From contig PYGV01000016.1 of NCBI GenBank assembly GCA_003022385.1, positions 1 to 41,434 on the forward strand: a stretch of 41,434 bases of DNA, read 5' to 3'. The position numbers and the translations under genes are program-made. Shown here one piece after another: positions 1 through 9,029 of this stretch; within the stretch, counting starts at the first letter, position 1; each line of letters opens with the position of its first letter. The notes beneath the pieces are model-generated. The model made no database searches. It was not told the DNA's origin and saw nothing but the letters and a program-made list of their open reading frames with translations. Source of the stretch: a filamentous cyanobacterium CCP3. Its GTDB lineage: Bacteria; Cyanobacteriota; Cyanobacteriia; Phormidesmidales; Phormidesmidaceae.

Positions 1-807
1 GGGTGGCGGCGGCTTTGCAGGGGTTTCTGCTGTAGGGCTTTCTGGGGCCGGACTTCCTAGGGCTGGGCTTTCTGGGTCCTGGCTATCCGGGGGCAGGCTG
101 GGGCTCAGGCTGTCGTACAGCTGCGAGAGCGTCACCACCCGGAACCCCTGACGGTCAATGAGGCTGAGCAGCGTCGGCAGCGCCTGAGCCGTTTGCACGC
201 AGCGCTCCATCGACCCGCCGTGCATGACAAAAATAGCGCCGGGAAAGATAAAGCGGGCCAGGTACCAGGTGTTGAGGTTGGGCTTGCTGAGGGGGCGCAG
301 GGTGTCAAAGGGCACCATCGAGGCCAGGGCCACCAGCGACTCGTAGCCGGGGGTGAGCCGAATGTGGTCAACCATCGCTCGGTTGTAGAGGCCGCGCCCG
401 GGCCGATACCAGCGCAGGGGCTGCTGGATCAGGTCGGTAATGCGATCGTGGGCCTCCTGAAAGTGGCGGGCAAACTGGGCCGGCTGCAAAATAGCCGGGG
501 TGGTGTCGGTGGTGCCGTGGTTGGCAATTTCGTGACCGCTGGCCAAAATCTCTTGCAGAATGGTGCTGCCCGGATTGAGGTGGTCGGTGATGACAAAGAA
601 GGTAGCCTGAACCGGGTGCTCGGCGGTGCGGTTGTACCGATCGAGGGCGGCGAGAATAAGGCGGGTAGAGGCGTCGTTGCGATCGCCCGGCGTCGGCACA
701 TCGTCAATGGTGAGGGCTACCAGCCGCGCCTGAGTAGGGGCGTAGAACAGCGCATCCGGAAACATCCGGGCGACCTGGGTGAGCAACTGCTGCTGGGGAA
801 GAGCCAT
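1..807 (-). CDS. NodB-type polysaccharide deacetylase (partial, C-terminus off the left edge)
   Basis: The frame opens at ATG 807 and stays open to base 1, so at least 269 residues are present and the stop lies outside the window. Residues 30-230 fit a NodB-homology (carbohydrate esterase 4) domain. Visible motifs are TIDD (D35, D36), GHEIANHGTTD (H92, H97), RWYRPGRG (132-139) and FVMHGGS (H196). The usual metal motif H-S/T-x-x-H reads H97-G-T-T-D101, so the second histidine is replaced by Asp. The tail after residue 230 is rich in Pro, Ser and Glu. There is no obvious signal peptide. The start lies 5 bases after the stop of the upstream permease, so it is probably cotranscribed with the sugar ABC transporter. 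By family it would remove N-acetyl groups from a sugar polymer; the true substrate is unknown. Confidence 0.85.
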   Translation of the reverse strand, partial: MALPQQQLLTQVARMFPDALFYAPTQARLVALTIDDVPTPGDRNDASTRLILAALDRYNRTAEHPVQATFFVITDHLNPGSTILQEILASGHEIANHGTTDTTPAILQPAQFARHFQEAHDRITDLIQQPLRWYRPGRGLYNRAMVDHIRLTPGYESLVALASMVPFDTLRPLSKPNLNTWYLARFIFPGAIFVMHGGSMERCVQTAQALPTLLSLIDRQGFRVVTLSQLYDSLSPSLPPDSQDPESPALGSPAPESPTAETPAKPPPP

Positions 808-812
808 AGGCG

Positions 813-2117
813 TTAGCGGCTGGTGGGGTCTAGACTATCGCGGAGGCGATCGCCCAGGGTGTTAATGCAAAGAACGGTGAGGAAAATGGCTAAGCCTGGG
901 GCCAGCACCAGGTAGGGCGCGCTCTCGATATAGTTTTGGGCATCGTAGAGCATGCGGCCCCAAGTGGGCACATCAGGCGGAAAGCCAACCCCCAAAAAGC
1001 TGAGGGTAGACTCAGCCAGCAGCGCATTGCCAACCCCAATCGTAGCCGCCACAATCACCGGGCCAAGGATGTTGGGCAGCAGGTGAGTTTTGACAATGCC
1101 CCAGGGCCGCGCCCCCAGGGCCACCGCAGCTTCTACAAAGGTGCGCTGCTTGAGGCTCAAGAACCCGGCCCGCACCAAACGGGCCATCGACATCCAGCTC
1201 AGCCCGCCAATCAGCAGCACAATTAGCCCAAAAATGCCCCGCTCTGGCCCCAGCGATCGCCGTACCGGATCGCCCAGCAGGTAGACCACCAGCAGCACCA
1301 GGGGCAGGGTGCCAACCACCGTCGCGGCGGCCAGAGGGCCGTAGGGCACCTCAAACAGGGTGGTGCCGCCGAGCTGGGCGGCGGCGACGGGGATGGTTTT
1401 CATCTCTTCGCGGGTCATGAAGGTGAGGGCAAACAGGTACTCATTCCAGGCGAAGATGAAGGCCAGAATGCCGGTGGTGACTAGAGCAGGCAGGGTCATG
1501 GGCAGCACAATGCGCCCCAGCATTTGCAGCGTGTTGTAGCCATCGACGCGGGCCGAGTCTTCTAAATCTTTGGGCAACTGCTGAAAGAAACTGCGCATGA
1601 CCAGAATGGTCAGAGGCAGGTTGATGGCGGTGTAGGGAATAATCAGCGCCAGGTAGTTGTTGGCCAGTCCAAAGACCCGCACCACCTCCAACAGGCCCAA
1701 AAACAGCAGAATGTACGGGAACAGCGTGACCACCAGCACCAGCGCCAAAATCACCTGCTCTCCCGGTATGCGCAGGCGAGCGAGGGCGTAGGCCGCAGGC
1801 GACCCCAGCGCCAGGCACAGCAGCGTGGAAATAATGGCGACCAGGGCGCTGTTAAACACATAGATGTAAAACTGATTGCGCCGAAACAGGTCTAGATAAT
1901 GATCCAAGGTGAGCTGGTCGAGGCCGGGGAAATACACCACCGAGTCGGCGGTGATGGCGGCGTTGGTTTTAATCGAGGTCAGCACCTGCCACAGCACCGG
2001 GGCCAGGCTGAAGATGACCGTAAAGGCGATCGCCACCCACAGCAATATCCGCATCCAGGGAATGCCGCGATCGCTGGACTGAGACGGAGCGGGGGTGGTT
2101 TGAGGAACGGTAGTCAT
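813..2117 (-). CDS. Chimeric ABC permease: MalG-type N-terminal part fused to DppC-type C-terminal part
   Basis: This 434-residue inner-membrane protein is longer than either parent family (about 280-300). Residues 20-280 read as a MalG/CUT1 sugar permease, with TM segments and the EAA coupling loop EDSARVDGYNTLQMLG (about 186-201). Residues about 282-434 instead read as the last half of a DppC/OppC peptide permease. They carry a second EAA loop, EAAVALGARPWGIVKTHLLPN (329-349 region), then SFLGVGFPPDVPTWG and the family-typical end LGDRLRDSLDP. The MalG tail is replaced near LVVYLLGDPVRR (277-287). There is no stop or frameshift at the join. The gene follows a MalF-type permease, so sugar uptake is the likely role of the first half. 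The product may be functional, a decaying fusion, or an assembly chimera. Confidence 0.85.
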   Translation of the reverse strand: MTTVPQTTPAPSQSSDRGIPWMRILLWVAIAFTVIFSLAPVLWQVLTSIKTNAAITADSVVYFPGLDQLTLDHYLDLFRRNQFYIYVFNSALVAIISTLLCLALGSPAAYALARLRIPGEQVILALVLVVTLFPYILLFLGLLEVVRVFGLANNYLALIIPYTAINLPLTILVMRSFFQQLPKDLEDSARVDGYNTLQMLGRIVLPMTLPALVTTGILAFIFAWNEYLFALTFMTREEMKTIPVAAAQLGGTTLFEVPYGPLAAATVVGTLPLVLLVVYLLGDPVRRSLGPERGIFGLIVLLIGGLSWMSMARLVRAGFLSLKQRTFVEAAVALGARPWGIVKTHLLPNILGPVIVAATIGVGNALLAESTLSFLGVGFPPDVPTWGRMLYDAQNYIESAPYLVLAPGLAIFLTVLCINTLGDRLRDSLDPTSR

Positions 2118-2118
2118 G

Positions 2119-2209
2119 GGATTTTAGATTTTGGATGGCGGATTTTGGATGGCGGATTTTGGATGGGAGACTTGGAGTCAAGCGGTTTCTGCTCCAAAAT
2201 CTAAAATCC
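2119..2209. repeat. 91-bp element with 17-bp perfect inverted ends and internal 14-bp tandem repeat
   Basis: GGATTTTAGATTTTGGA at 2119-2135 is exactly complementary to 2193-2209. Between the arms, the 14-mer GGATGGCGGATTTT occurs twice head to tail (2133-2146 and 2147-2160), followed by a partial copy. The element fills almost the whole gap between the two permease genes of the ABC operon. In the transcript it would form a long hairpin. It resembles a small non-coding palindromic repeat rather than a protein site. Confidence 0.8.
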
Positions 2210-2218
2210 AGAATAAAT

Positions 2219-3127
2219 TCACTCAGTCCTGGCCCTTAGGCGTGAAATATAAAGCGCCGCCAGCGCCACGACCGCCACCAGCACCAGAAACGTCACCGTT
2301 ACCAGCGCGGCCCCGTAGCCAAAATCGAGGTAGCGCATCACGGCGGCGTAGATGTAGATCGACACCATCTCTGTCGCGCCGCCGGGGCCACCGCCCGTCA
2401 TCACCTGAATCAGGTCAAAAATGCCAAAGGACTGGGCAAAGCGAAACAGCAGGGCAATCACAATCTGCGGCGCAATCAGGGGCAGCGTAATTTGCCGAAA
2501 GCTCTGCCAGGGGCTGGCGCCATCCAGGGCGTGGGCTTCGTAGAGGTCTTGAGAAATCGACTGCAGCCCCGCCAGCAGCAAAATCGCCACAAACGAGGTC
2601 GTCTTCCACACGTCGGCCCCGATCACCGCCACCATGGCCCACAGGGGTTCGCCCAGCCAGTTGATTGGCCCAGCGATTAGCTGTAGGCGCATCAGCAGGT
2701 CGTTCCAAACACCAAACTCGGTGTTAAAAATCCAGCGCCAGGCCAGGGCAATTAGGGCGGTGGGCAAGGCCCAGGGCAGAATAGCGATCGTTCGCACCCA
2801 GCCCCGACCTCGAAAGGCCTGGTCAAGGCAGAGGGCAATAATTAAGCCCAAAATTAGCTCAAAAAACAGGGTAAATACGGTAAAAACAGCCGTATTTCGC
2901 ATACTTTGCCAGAAGCGTCCGTCCTGCGCCATCTGCACGTAGTTGTCCAGGCCGCTGAAGACGGGCTCTAGGTTATTGCTGAGGTTCTCCGTAAAAAAGC
3001 TCAGCCAAAAGGCCCGCAAAATGGGAAAGGCATAGACCAACAGCAGCAGCAGCGCCGCCGGCAGCAGCAGCAGCAAGCCGGTTCGCTGTTGTCGTTCTCG
3101 AATGTAATCCCTGGCCACAGTTTTCAC
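2219..3127 (-). CDS. Sugar ABC transporter permease, MalF/UgpA type
   Basis: This 302-residue integral membrane protein is of usual length for CUT1 permeases. The start is GTG 3127, preceded by a strong ribosome site GGGAGGAA. TM1 is an extreme leucine run (GLLLLLPAALLLLL, about residues 17-30) encoded by CTG-rich repeats. The EAA loop for contact with the ATPase is EAHALDGASPWQSFRQITLP (about 199-218), followed by the typical MTGGGPGGAT segment. It would pair with the downstream MalG-type half and the upstream binding protein to move a sugar or glycoside across the inner membrane. No ATPase gene is adjacent, so a shared MsiK/UgpC-type ATPase from elsewhere would be required. That last point is inference. 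Confidence 0.92.
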   Translation of the reverse strand: MKTVARDYIRERQQRTGLLLLLPAALLLLLVYAFPILRAFWLSFFTENLSNNLEPVFSGLDNYVQMAQDGRFWQSMRNTAVFTVFTLFFELILGLIIALCLDQAFRGRGWVRTIAILPWALPTALIALAWRWIFNTEFGVWNDLLMRLQLIAGPINWLGEPLWAMVAVIGADVWKTTSFVAILLLAGLQSISQDLYEAHALDGASPWQSFRQITLPLIAPQIVIALLFRFAQSFGIFDLIQVMTGGGPGGATEMVSIYIYAAVMRYLDFGYGAALVTVTFLVLVAVVALAALYISRLRARTE

Positions 3128-3183
3128 AAATTCCTCCCTAATCCCTCTACCTAGCCCAAGGCCAAAGCCCTTTAACTCTCACC

Positions 3184-3202
3184 CGCCCATCCATCCACCC
3201 AT

Positions 3203-3217
<15 letters not shown>
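3184..3217. repeat. Short CCATC/CACC tandem repeat at the 3' end of the binding-protein gene
   Basis: The stretch reads as iterated CCATC-CA/CCACCCATCTA units. It spans the stop codon of the binding-protein gene (3203-3205) and continues into the gap before the MalF-type gene. On the coding strand it is GGATGG-rich, like the repeats in the next gap of the same operon. Confidence 0.6.
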
Positions 3218-4576
<1,359 letters not shown>

Positions 4577-4839
4577 TCTGAGCCCTGCGACTCAGTATCG
4601 GCCAACCCAGGCTTCCCTATCAAACTGGAAAGCCAGGTTGCTAGTATCTATCTTAGGACTGAGTTTTGGCCTTCTTTCTTAGACGGGTTTAGTCTTTCCT
4701 TTATAGCGAACGTGGTAATTAACGCTAGAAAATCAAGATTGTAGCCAGATTCGACAGCACGCCCTGGTATTTTGTCAAAACTAACCTCGCAGGCTGGGTG
4801 CGCGCTAGCAGAACCCTAATTTTTAGCATGGACACAGGA
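4577..4839. other. Intergenic region between exbD and the ABC operon
   Basis: No convincing gene is seen in these 263 bases. The region must contain the promoter of the minus-strand ABC operon. TTGACA-like and TATAAA-like hexamers occur but not with acceptable spacing, so no promoter is called. A small GCCTGG/CCAGGC inverted repeat lies at 4511-4535, inside the 5' part of the binding-protein frame as drawn. That would fit a downstream start for that gene. Confidence 0.5.
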
Positions 4840-5505
4840 CTAGTTGTCTGGCTGCGGTTCTGGGCTGGGGGCAGGCTGCAGCGGCGACCCTGGTTCGCTA
4901 GGGAAAAGCGGCGACTGAGGCGCAAAGGGGTCACTACCAGGCTGCTCAAACCCGGGGGGCAGTTCTTGACCATTGAGGCCATCCTGGGGAAATCCATCAA
5001 GGCCGTCCTGGGAAAACCCCTCCGGCAGCAGGTTGGGATCTTGCAGGCTGGGGTCGGCTTCTCCAGGTCCTAGGGTGGTATCGCGGGGCAGGGTGGCCAG
5101 GGCAACGCGATCGCCCCCCACCGCCCGCAGCTGATCGAGCACCGTCACCACATCTTCGTAGCGGGCATCGCGGGAGGCGTAGAGCACAATCAGTCCGCCG
5201 GGGTTGACCTGGTTAAACTGCAGCAGCACATCGGTGAGCAGGTCGAGGGTGACGGGCTGCTGGTCGAGGTAGACCTGGCCCAAACCATCGACGCTGACGT
5301 AGAGGCGATCGGCCCCCTGCCCCACCTGGCCGGGCAGCGGCTGCCCTGTTTGAGCAGTCGGCAGATCCAGGTCGATCGCCTGCTGACGAGTCAGGCCCAC
5401 CGCCGCCAAAATAAAGAACGTCAGAATGCAGAAAATAACGTCGATCAGCGGCACAATTTCCAGGCGCACGTCCTGGGAAGGGGTGTCGAGCAGGTCTACT
5501 TTCAT
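4840..5505 (-). CDS. exbD: ExbD/TolR-family biopolymer transport protein with long C-terminal tail
   Basis: The N-terminus is cytoplasmic, followed by one TM helix (about residues 17-36, [20 protein letters not shown]). It contains the proton-path aspartate D22. A periplasmic domain covers about 45-140. ExbD proteins usually end near 140 residues. This one has an extra tail of about 75 residues rich in Pro, Gly, Gln and Asp, with the octapeptide [16 protein letters not shown] repeated at 163-178. It overlaps exbB by four bases (ATGA), so translation is coupled. With ExbB it would form a proton-driven motor that energises an outer-membrane transporter or envelope process. No tonB or TonB-dependent receptor gene is in the window. 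Confidence 0.92.
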   Translation of the reverse strand: MKVDLLDTPSQDVRLEIVPLIDVIFCILTFFILAAVGLTRQQAIDLDLPTAQTGQPLPGQVGQGADRLYVSVDGLGQVYLDQQPVTLDLLTDVLLQFNQVNPGGLIVLYASRDARYEDVVTVLDQLRAVGGDRVALATLPRDTTLGPGEADPSLQDPNLLPEGFSQDGLDGFPQDGLNGQELPPGFEQPGSDPFAPQSPLFPSEPGSPLQPAPSPEPQPDN

Positions 5506-6233
5506 GGCGAAGGGATCTCCGGCGAAGGCGCAGCGTCGGCAGTAGAGGAATTGGGGTCACCAGGGACAACCGGAGGCAGGGGCTCGGATACCGGAGTCAG
5601 TCCGTAGCGCTTGGCCCAGCTCTGGCGGTAGAGCAGCTCTAGCTCGCTGCCCGCCTGGCGAAACATTTTGGCCTGCCCAAAGATAAAGCCCTGAAACAGT
5701 CGGTAAAAGGCCAATGCCGTAATGGCGATGATCAGGCCAGCGGCGGTGCTAATCAGCGCCTCGCTAATGCCCAAAGAGGTGCCTGCGGTGGCGTCGCCGC
5801 TGCCCAGGTCGCTAATTTGAATCGACCCCAGGGAGTTGATCAGACCCAGCACCGTCCCCAACAGACCGAGCAGCGGGGCCAGGGCAATGACGGCTTCTAA
5901 AATCTTGTCGCCCCGCCCCATGGTGGCGAGTTCTTCGTTGGCGGCGGTTTCTAGGGCCAGGCGAAACACTTCGGGGTCGGGCGTCTGTAGCTTGAGGGGG
6001 GCCGAGAGAAAGCGCCCCATCGGCAGGAGGCTAGAGCGTTGGGCAATTTCGCCAGCGGCAGGCCAGTCGCGGCGGGCAGCCTCTAGCACTCGACCCGAGA
6101 CTTCGCGCTCGCGGGTCAAAATGCGCGACCAAAACCAAATCCGCTCCAGAATGGTGCCCACAGCCAAAATTGACAGTAAGAGCAGCGGCCACATGGCAAT
6201 GCCGCCACGGGCAAATAGCTCGGTTATATTCAC
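5502..6233 (-). CDS. exbB: ExbB/TolQ/MotA-family proton channel protein
   Basis: The protein has 243 residues with three TM segments (about 12-30, 112-135 and 155-178), as expected for ExbB. Conserved features are the Leu/Gly-rich [15 protein letters not shown] helix and the segment [22 protein letters not shown], which carries the pore-lining threonine. The start is GTG 6233 with a clear AGGAGG at 6238-6243. The C-terminus has a Pro/Ser tail. It overlaps exbD by four bases. It lies 104 bases downstream of lpxB in the same direction, so it may be the tail of the outer-membrane biogenesis operon or have its own promoter. Confidence 0.93.
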   Translation of the reverse strand: MNITELFARGGIAMWPLLLLSILAVGTILERIWFWSRILTREREVSGRVLEAARRDWPAAGEIAQRSSLLPMGRFLSAPLKLQTPDPEVFRLALETAANEELATMGRGDKILEAVIALAPLLGLLGTVLGLINSLGSIQISDLGSGDATAGTSLGISEALISTAAGLIIAITALAFYRLFQGFIFGQAKMFRQAGSELELLYRQSWAKRYGLTPVSEPLPPVVPGDPNSSTADAAPSPEIPSP

Positions 6234-6253
6234 TAGATCCTCCTATCACCACG

Positions 6254-6284
6254 GGCCGCTCTGTCTGAATGGGACAGCCCGGCC
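6254..6284. other. Stem-loop between lpxB and exbB
   Basis: Arms of 12 bases (6254-6265 and 6273-6284) pair with two mismatches around a 7-base loop. It sits in the 104-base gap between lpxB and exbB. No T-tract follows in the minus direction, so a plain intrinsic terminator is not supported. Attenuation or mRNA processing is possible. Confidence 0.4.
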
Positions 6285-6337
6285 TCTCTCCGGCAAAGCA
6301 TAACAATTGTAGTGACTTTAGGAACGCTTCAACAGGT

Positions 6338-7567
6338 TCAGGCCAATTCTACCGGCTGGCGTTCTGCCAGAGCATCCAGAATCAGGTCTGCCGTGCGCTG
6401 GCAGGCACCCGGTGGTCCCAGCTCAGCGCGCATTTTGGCATAGCCCGATCGCATGGTTTGGCGAGCGGTTTCATCACGCAGCAGGGTAAGGGCGGCGGCG
6501 GCGATCGCCTCGGGGGTGGCCTGCCACTGCAAAAACTCGGGCACCACCAGTTGGTTGACCACTAGGTTCACAGGCGACACGTAGGGCACGTCAAACTTGA
6601 GCAGGTAGTGGGCAATGCGGGCGCTGAGCGGATGAATGCGGTAGGCCACCACCTGGGGCACATCCATCAGGGCAATTTCTAAGTTGGCGGTGCCCGACTT
6701 GGTAATGGCGACATCGGCGGCGGCGATCGCAACCTTGCTGTCTTCAGTGATCATGCGCCCTTTCAGCCCGTGGGCGGCTACCCCCTGCTCAAAGCTGGCC
6801 TGCAGCGCCGGTATCGACACCGGCAGCAAAAAGGTGACGTCGGGGCACTGGGCCTGAATGATCTGGGCTGCTTTGAGCAGGGCGGGCATCAGGTACTTGA
6901 CCTCCTGACGGCGAGAGGCAGGCAGCAGGGTAACCACCTGCGCTTCGAGCGATAGCCCTAGCTGCTGGCGAGCGGCGGTTTGGTCGGCGGGGCCGGGGTA
7001 GCGATCGACTAGGGGATGGCCCACCCAGGTGGGTTTAGCCCCAAAGCCCTGGTAGTAGTCGGCCTCGGCTTTGAAAATAGACAGCATGCGATCGCTGCAG
7101 CCCACTAGGCGCTGGGTATCTTTTTCAGAAAAAGCCCACACCCACTGCTGCGGGGCGATGTAATAGACCACCGGCACCTGAGGGTGCTGAGCTTTCAGGT
7201 AGTCGCCCATCGCCAGGTTAGGGTTCATATAGTCAATCAAAACGGCGATATCGGGCGGGTTGGCGTCCAGAGCCTGCTTGGCCTGGCGCTGCATTTGCAG
7301 GGTGGGCAGCAGGTAGGGCAGCGCCTCAAAAATACCCACCGAGCCAATGCCCGTGGTTTCGCCCATCAGCGTCGCCCCGGCCTTGGCCATGCGCGGCCCG
7401 CCCAGGGCGGTAATGTCGAGATCAAGGTCGCGATCGCGGGCGCGATCGCGCAGCGCCTCGATCAGCAGCGCCCCCTGCAAATCACCAGACACCTCGCCGG
7501 TACTGATAAAAACTCGCTTTCGGCGGGGCTCATCCATGCCTTGTGCCGCTCCCAAACTAGTCGTCAT
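6338..7567 (-). CDS. lpxB: Lipid-A-disaccharide synthase
   Basis: LpxB (GT19) joins UDP-2,3-diacylglucosamine and 2,3-diacylglucosamine-1-phosphate to make the lipid A disaccharide at the inner face of the inner membrane. The 409 residues match the family length. Seen are VFISTGEVSGDLQ (19-31), IGSVGIFEALPYL, VVYYIAPQQWVWAF, VGHPLVDRYPG, LPASRRQEV and KSGTANLEIAL. The second Met (7537) begins MDEPRRKRVFIST and aligns better with usual starts; it has GGGAG about 11 bases upstream. The first Met (7567) overlaps lpxA by 11 bases. This is the last lpx gene of the bamA-lpxC-fabZ-lpxA-lpxB cluster. Confidence 0.97.
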   Translation of the reverse strand: MTTSLGAAQGMDEPRRKRVFISTGEVSGDLQGALLIEALRDRARDRDLDLDITALGGPRMAKAGATLMGETTGIGSVGIFEALPYLLPTLQMQRQAKQALDANPPDIAVLIDYMNPNLAMGDYLKAQHPQVPVVYYIAPQQWVWAFSEKDTQRLVGCSDRMLSIFKAEADYYQGFGAKPTWVGHPLVDRYPGPADQTAARQQLGLSLEAQVVTLLPASRRQEVKYLMPALLKAAQIIQAQCPDVTFLLPVSIPALQASFEQGVAAHGLKGRMITEDSKVAIAAADVAITKSGTANLEIALMDVPQVVAYRIHPLSARIAHYLLKFDVPYVSPVNLVVNQLVVPEFLQWQATPEAIAAAALTLLRDETARQTMRSGYAKMRAELGPPGACQRTADLILDALAERQPVELA

Positions 7568-8420
7568 CGCCGTGCTTGCTCAACCGTCGGCCTGGGGTCA
7601 ACCCCCGGCGATCAGGCTGGATAGCCGCCTGCAAAAATTGGCTAAAGTGGCTGACCAGCTCATTGCCACCGCTCTGGCTCAGCTTGGCAACCGCATTGCT
7701 CACCGATTCGCCCGAGCGGTAAACCAGACGGTAGGCCTGTTTCAGCTCCCGATAGGCCTGGGGGTCGGCGGTCAGGCCAGCCCGCTGCAGACCGATCTGG
7801 TTGAGGCCCCGCACGTAGGCCGGGTTGCCGTTGATCAGCGTAAACGGCGGCACATCGCGATCGATGCGGCTGAGGCCGCCAATCATGGCCAAGCGCCCGA
7901 CATGTACAAACTGGTGTACGCCCACCAGGCCGCTAATGCGCGCCCCCGACTCGACATATACATGTCCGGCCAGGGCCACCGAGTTGGCGATAATGACGTT
8001 GTCTTCTACCACGCAGTTGTGGGCTACGTGGGAGTAGGCCATCAGCAAGTTATTGCTGCCCAGCAGGGTAGCAGCCCCAGCATCGGTGGCCCGATTGATG
8101 GTGACGTACTCGCGAATCAGGTTGTTGTCGCCGATCACCACCCGGCTCATCGAGCCGTCATACTTGAGGTCTTGCGATTCTAAGCCGATCGCCGCCCCCG
8201 GAAAGATCCGGTTTTGTGCTCCAATCGTGGTGTCACCGTCGATCACCACGTGGGCCCCAATTTCGGTACCGGGGCCAATCGTAACCTGCTCACCAATAAC
8301 CGCGTAGGGGCCAACCTTAACCGTAGGATGCAGATGAGCGCCCTCATGAACCACTGCCGTGGGATGAATCAGGGTAGTCAACGGCCCGCCTCCAGAACCC
8401 AGGGTTTGCAACATAGACAC
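7557..8420 (-). CDS. lpxA: UDP-N-acetylglucosamine O-acyltransferase
   Basis: LpxA adds a 3-hydroxyacyl chain from acyl-ACP to UDP-GlcNAc, the first step of lipid A synthesis. The N-terminal 200 residues are a left-handed parallel beta-helix of hexapeptide repeats, such as LHPTVKVGPYAVIG. The catalytic region is MAYSHVAHNCVV, with H134 the likely general base, and AVHQF reads VHQFVHVG. The GTG at 8420 gives 287 residues. A TTG at 8381 preceded by GGAGG at seven bases would give 274 and matches the usual N-terminus TTLIHPTAVV, so I think TTG 8381 is a real alternative. The gene sits 9 bases after fabZ and overlaps lpxB. Confidence 0.97.
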   Translation of the reverse strand: MSMLQTLGSGGGPLTTLIHPTAVVHEGAHLHPTVKVGPYAVIGEQVTIGPGTEIGAHVVIDGDTTIGAQNRIFPGAAIGLESQDLKYDGSMSRVVIGDNNLIREYVTINRATDAGAATLLGSNNLLMAYSHVAHNCVVEDNVIIANSVALAGHVYVESGARISGLVGVHQFVHVGRLAMIGGLSRIDRDVPPFTLINGNPAYVRGLNQIGLQRAGLTADPQAYRELKQAYRLVYRSGESVSNAVAKLSQSGGNELVSHFSQFLQAAIQPDRRGLTPGRRLSKHGDDD

Positions 8421-8429
8421 ATTATTTAC

Positions 8430-8972
8430 CTATTTCCCCTGAGGAGTCGGAGACTCCACCACCGAAAACATGAGTTCGCCCTCGCAGACCAGCTGCCCAT
8501 CGACTTCGGCTCGACCGTGCATTTTACCAAACCGCAGCCGCTTCATGGCCAGGAGTTCGACGGTCATCACCAGCTGATCGCCGGGCACCACCGGACGGCG
8601 AAACCGCACCTTGTCGATGCCGGCAAAAACGCATAGCCCCTCAACCCCCGGCATCTGCATCAGCACAATGCCGCCAACCTGGGCCATGGCTTCGACAATT
8701 AGCACCCCCGGCATAATCGGCCGACCGGGGAAATGCCCCTGGAAGTGAGGTTCGTTAAAGGTAACGTTTTTGATGCCGATCGCATGCTTGCCCGGTACAT
8801 AGTCGACGATGCGATCGACCAGGGCAAAGGGGTAGCGATGGGGCAGCAGCGTATAAATCTCTTCGGCACTGTAGGAGGTCTTGAGAGAATTTGTCGCAGT
8901 CCTCTCTGCCGGGGTCGTTTCGATCGAGTCTAGGGTGGTAGTCACAGGGCTGGATGCAGTTACGTCAATCAC
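8430..8972 (-). CDS. fabZ: 3-hydroxyacyl-ACP dehydratase FabZ
   Basis: FabZ dehydrates 3-hydroxyacyl-ACP in fatty acid synthesis and competes with LpxA/LpxD for hydroxyacyl-ACP. This explains its place between lpxC and lpxA. The hot-dog fold motif [20 protein letters not shown] (79-98) carries the catalytic H80 and E94. [13 protein letters not shown] is at 43-55. An N-terminal extension of about 35 residues precedes the usual start of homology. The start used is GTG 8972. The 180 residues slightly exceed the typical 145-160 because of that extension, so a later start is possible. Confidence 0.96.
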   Translation of the reverse strand: MIDVTASSPVTTTLDSIETTPAERTATNSLKTSYSAEEIYTLLPHRYPFALVDRIVDYVPGKHAIGIKNVTFNEPHFQGHFPGRPIMPGVLIVEAMAQVGGIVLMQMPGVEGLCVFAGIDKVRFRRPVVPGDQLVMTVELLAMKRLRFGKMHGRAEVDGQLVCEGELMFSVVESPTPQGK

Positions 8973-9029
8973 AATGAGCGGGTCATAACAATAGGTATAG
9001 TAGGCCGTTGGCCTAGCTTGATTTTGCCA

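Noticed and set aside
193-816. Long plus-strand frame opposite the deacetylase
   Set aside because: It is antisense to the NodB-domain frame, which carries clear catalytic motifs; the plus frame has no family pattern.
6254-6284. Intrinsic terminator between lpxB and exbB
   Set aside because: The stem is reasonable, but no T-run follows in the minus direction; it is listed only as a stem-loop.
7347-8183. 278-codon plus-strand frame over lpxA/lpxB
   Set aside because: It lies opposite the lpx genes with their clear motifs and has Arg/Ser-rich nonsense composition in its first part.
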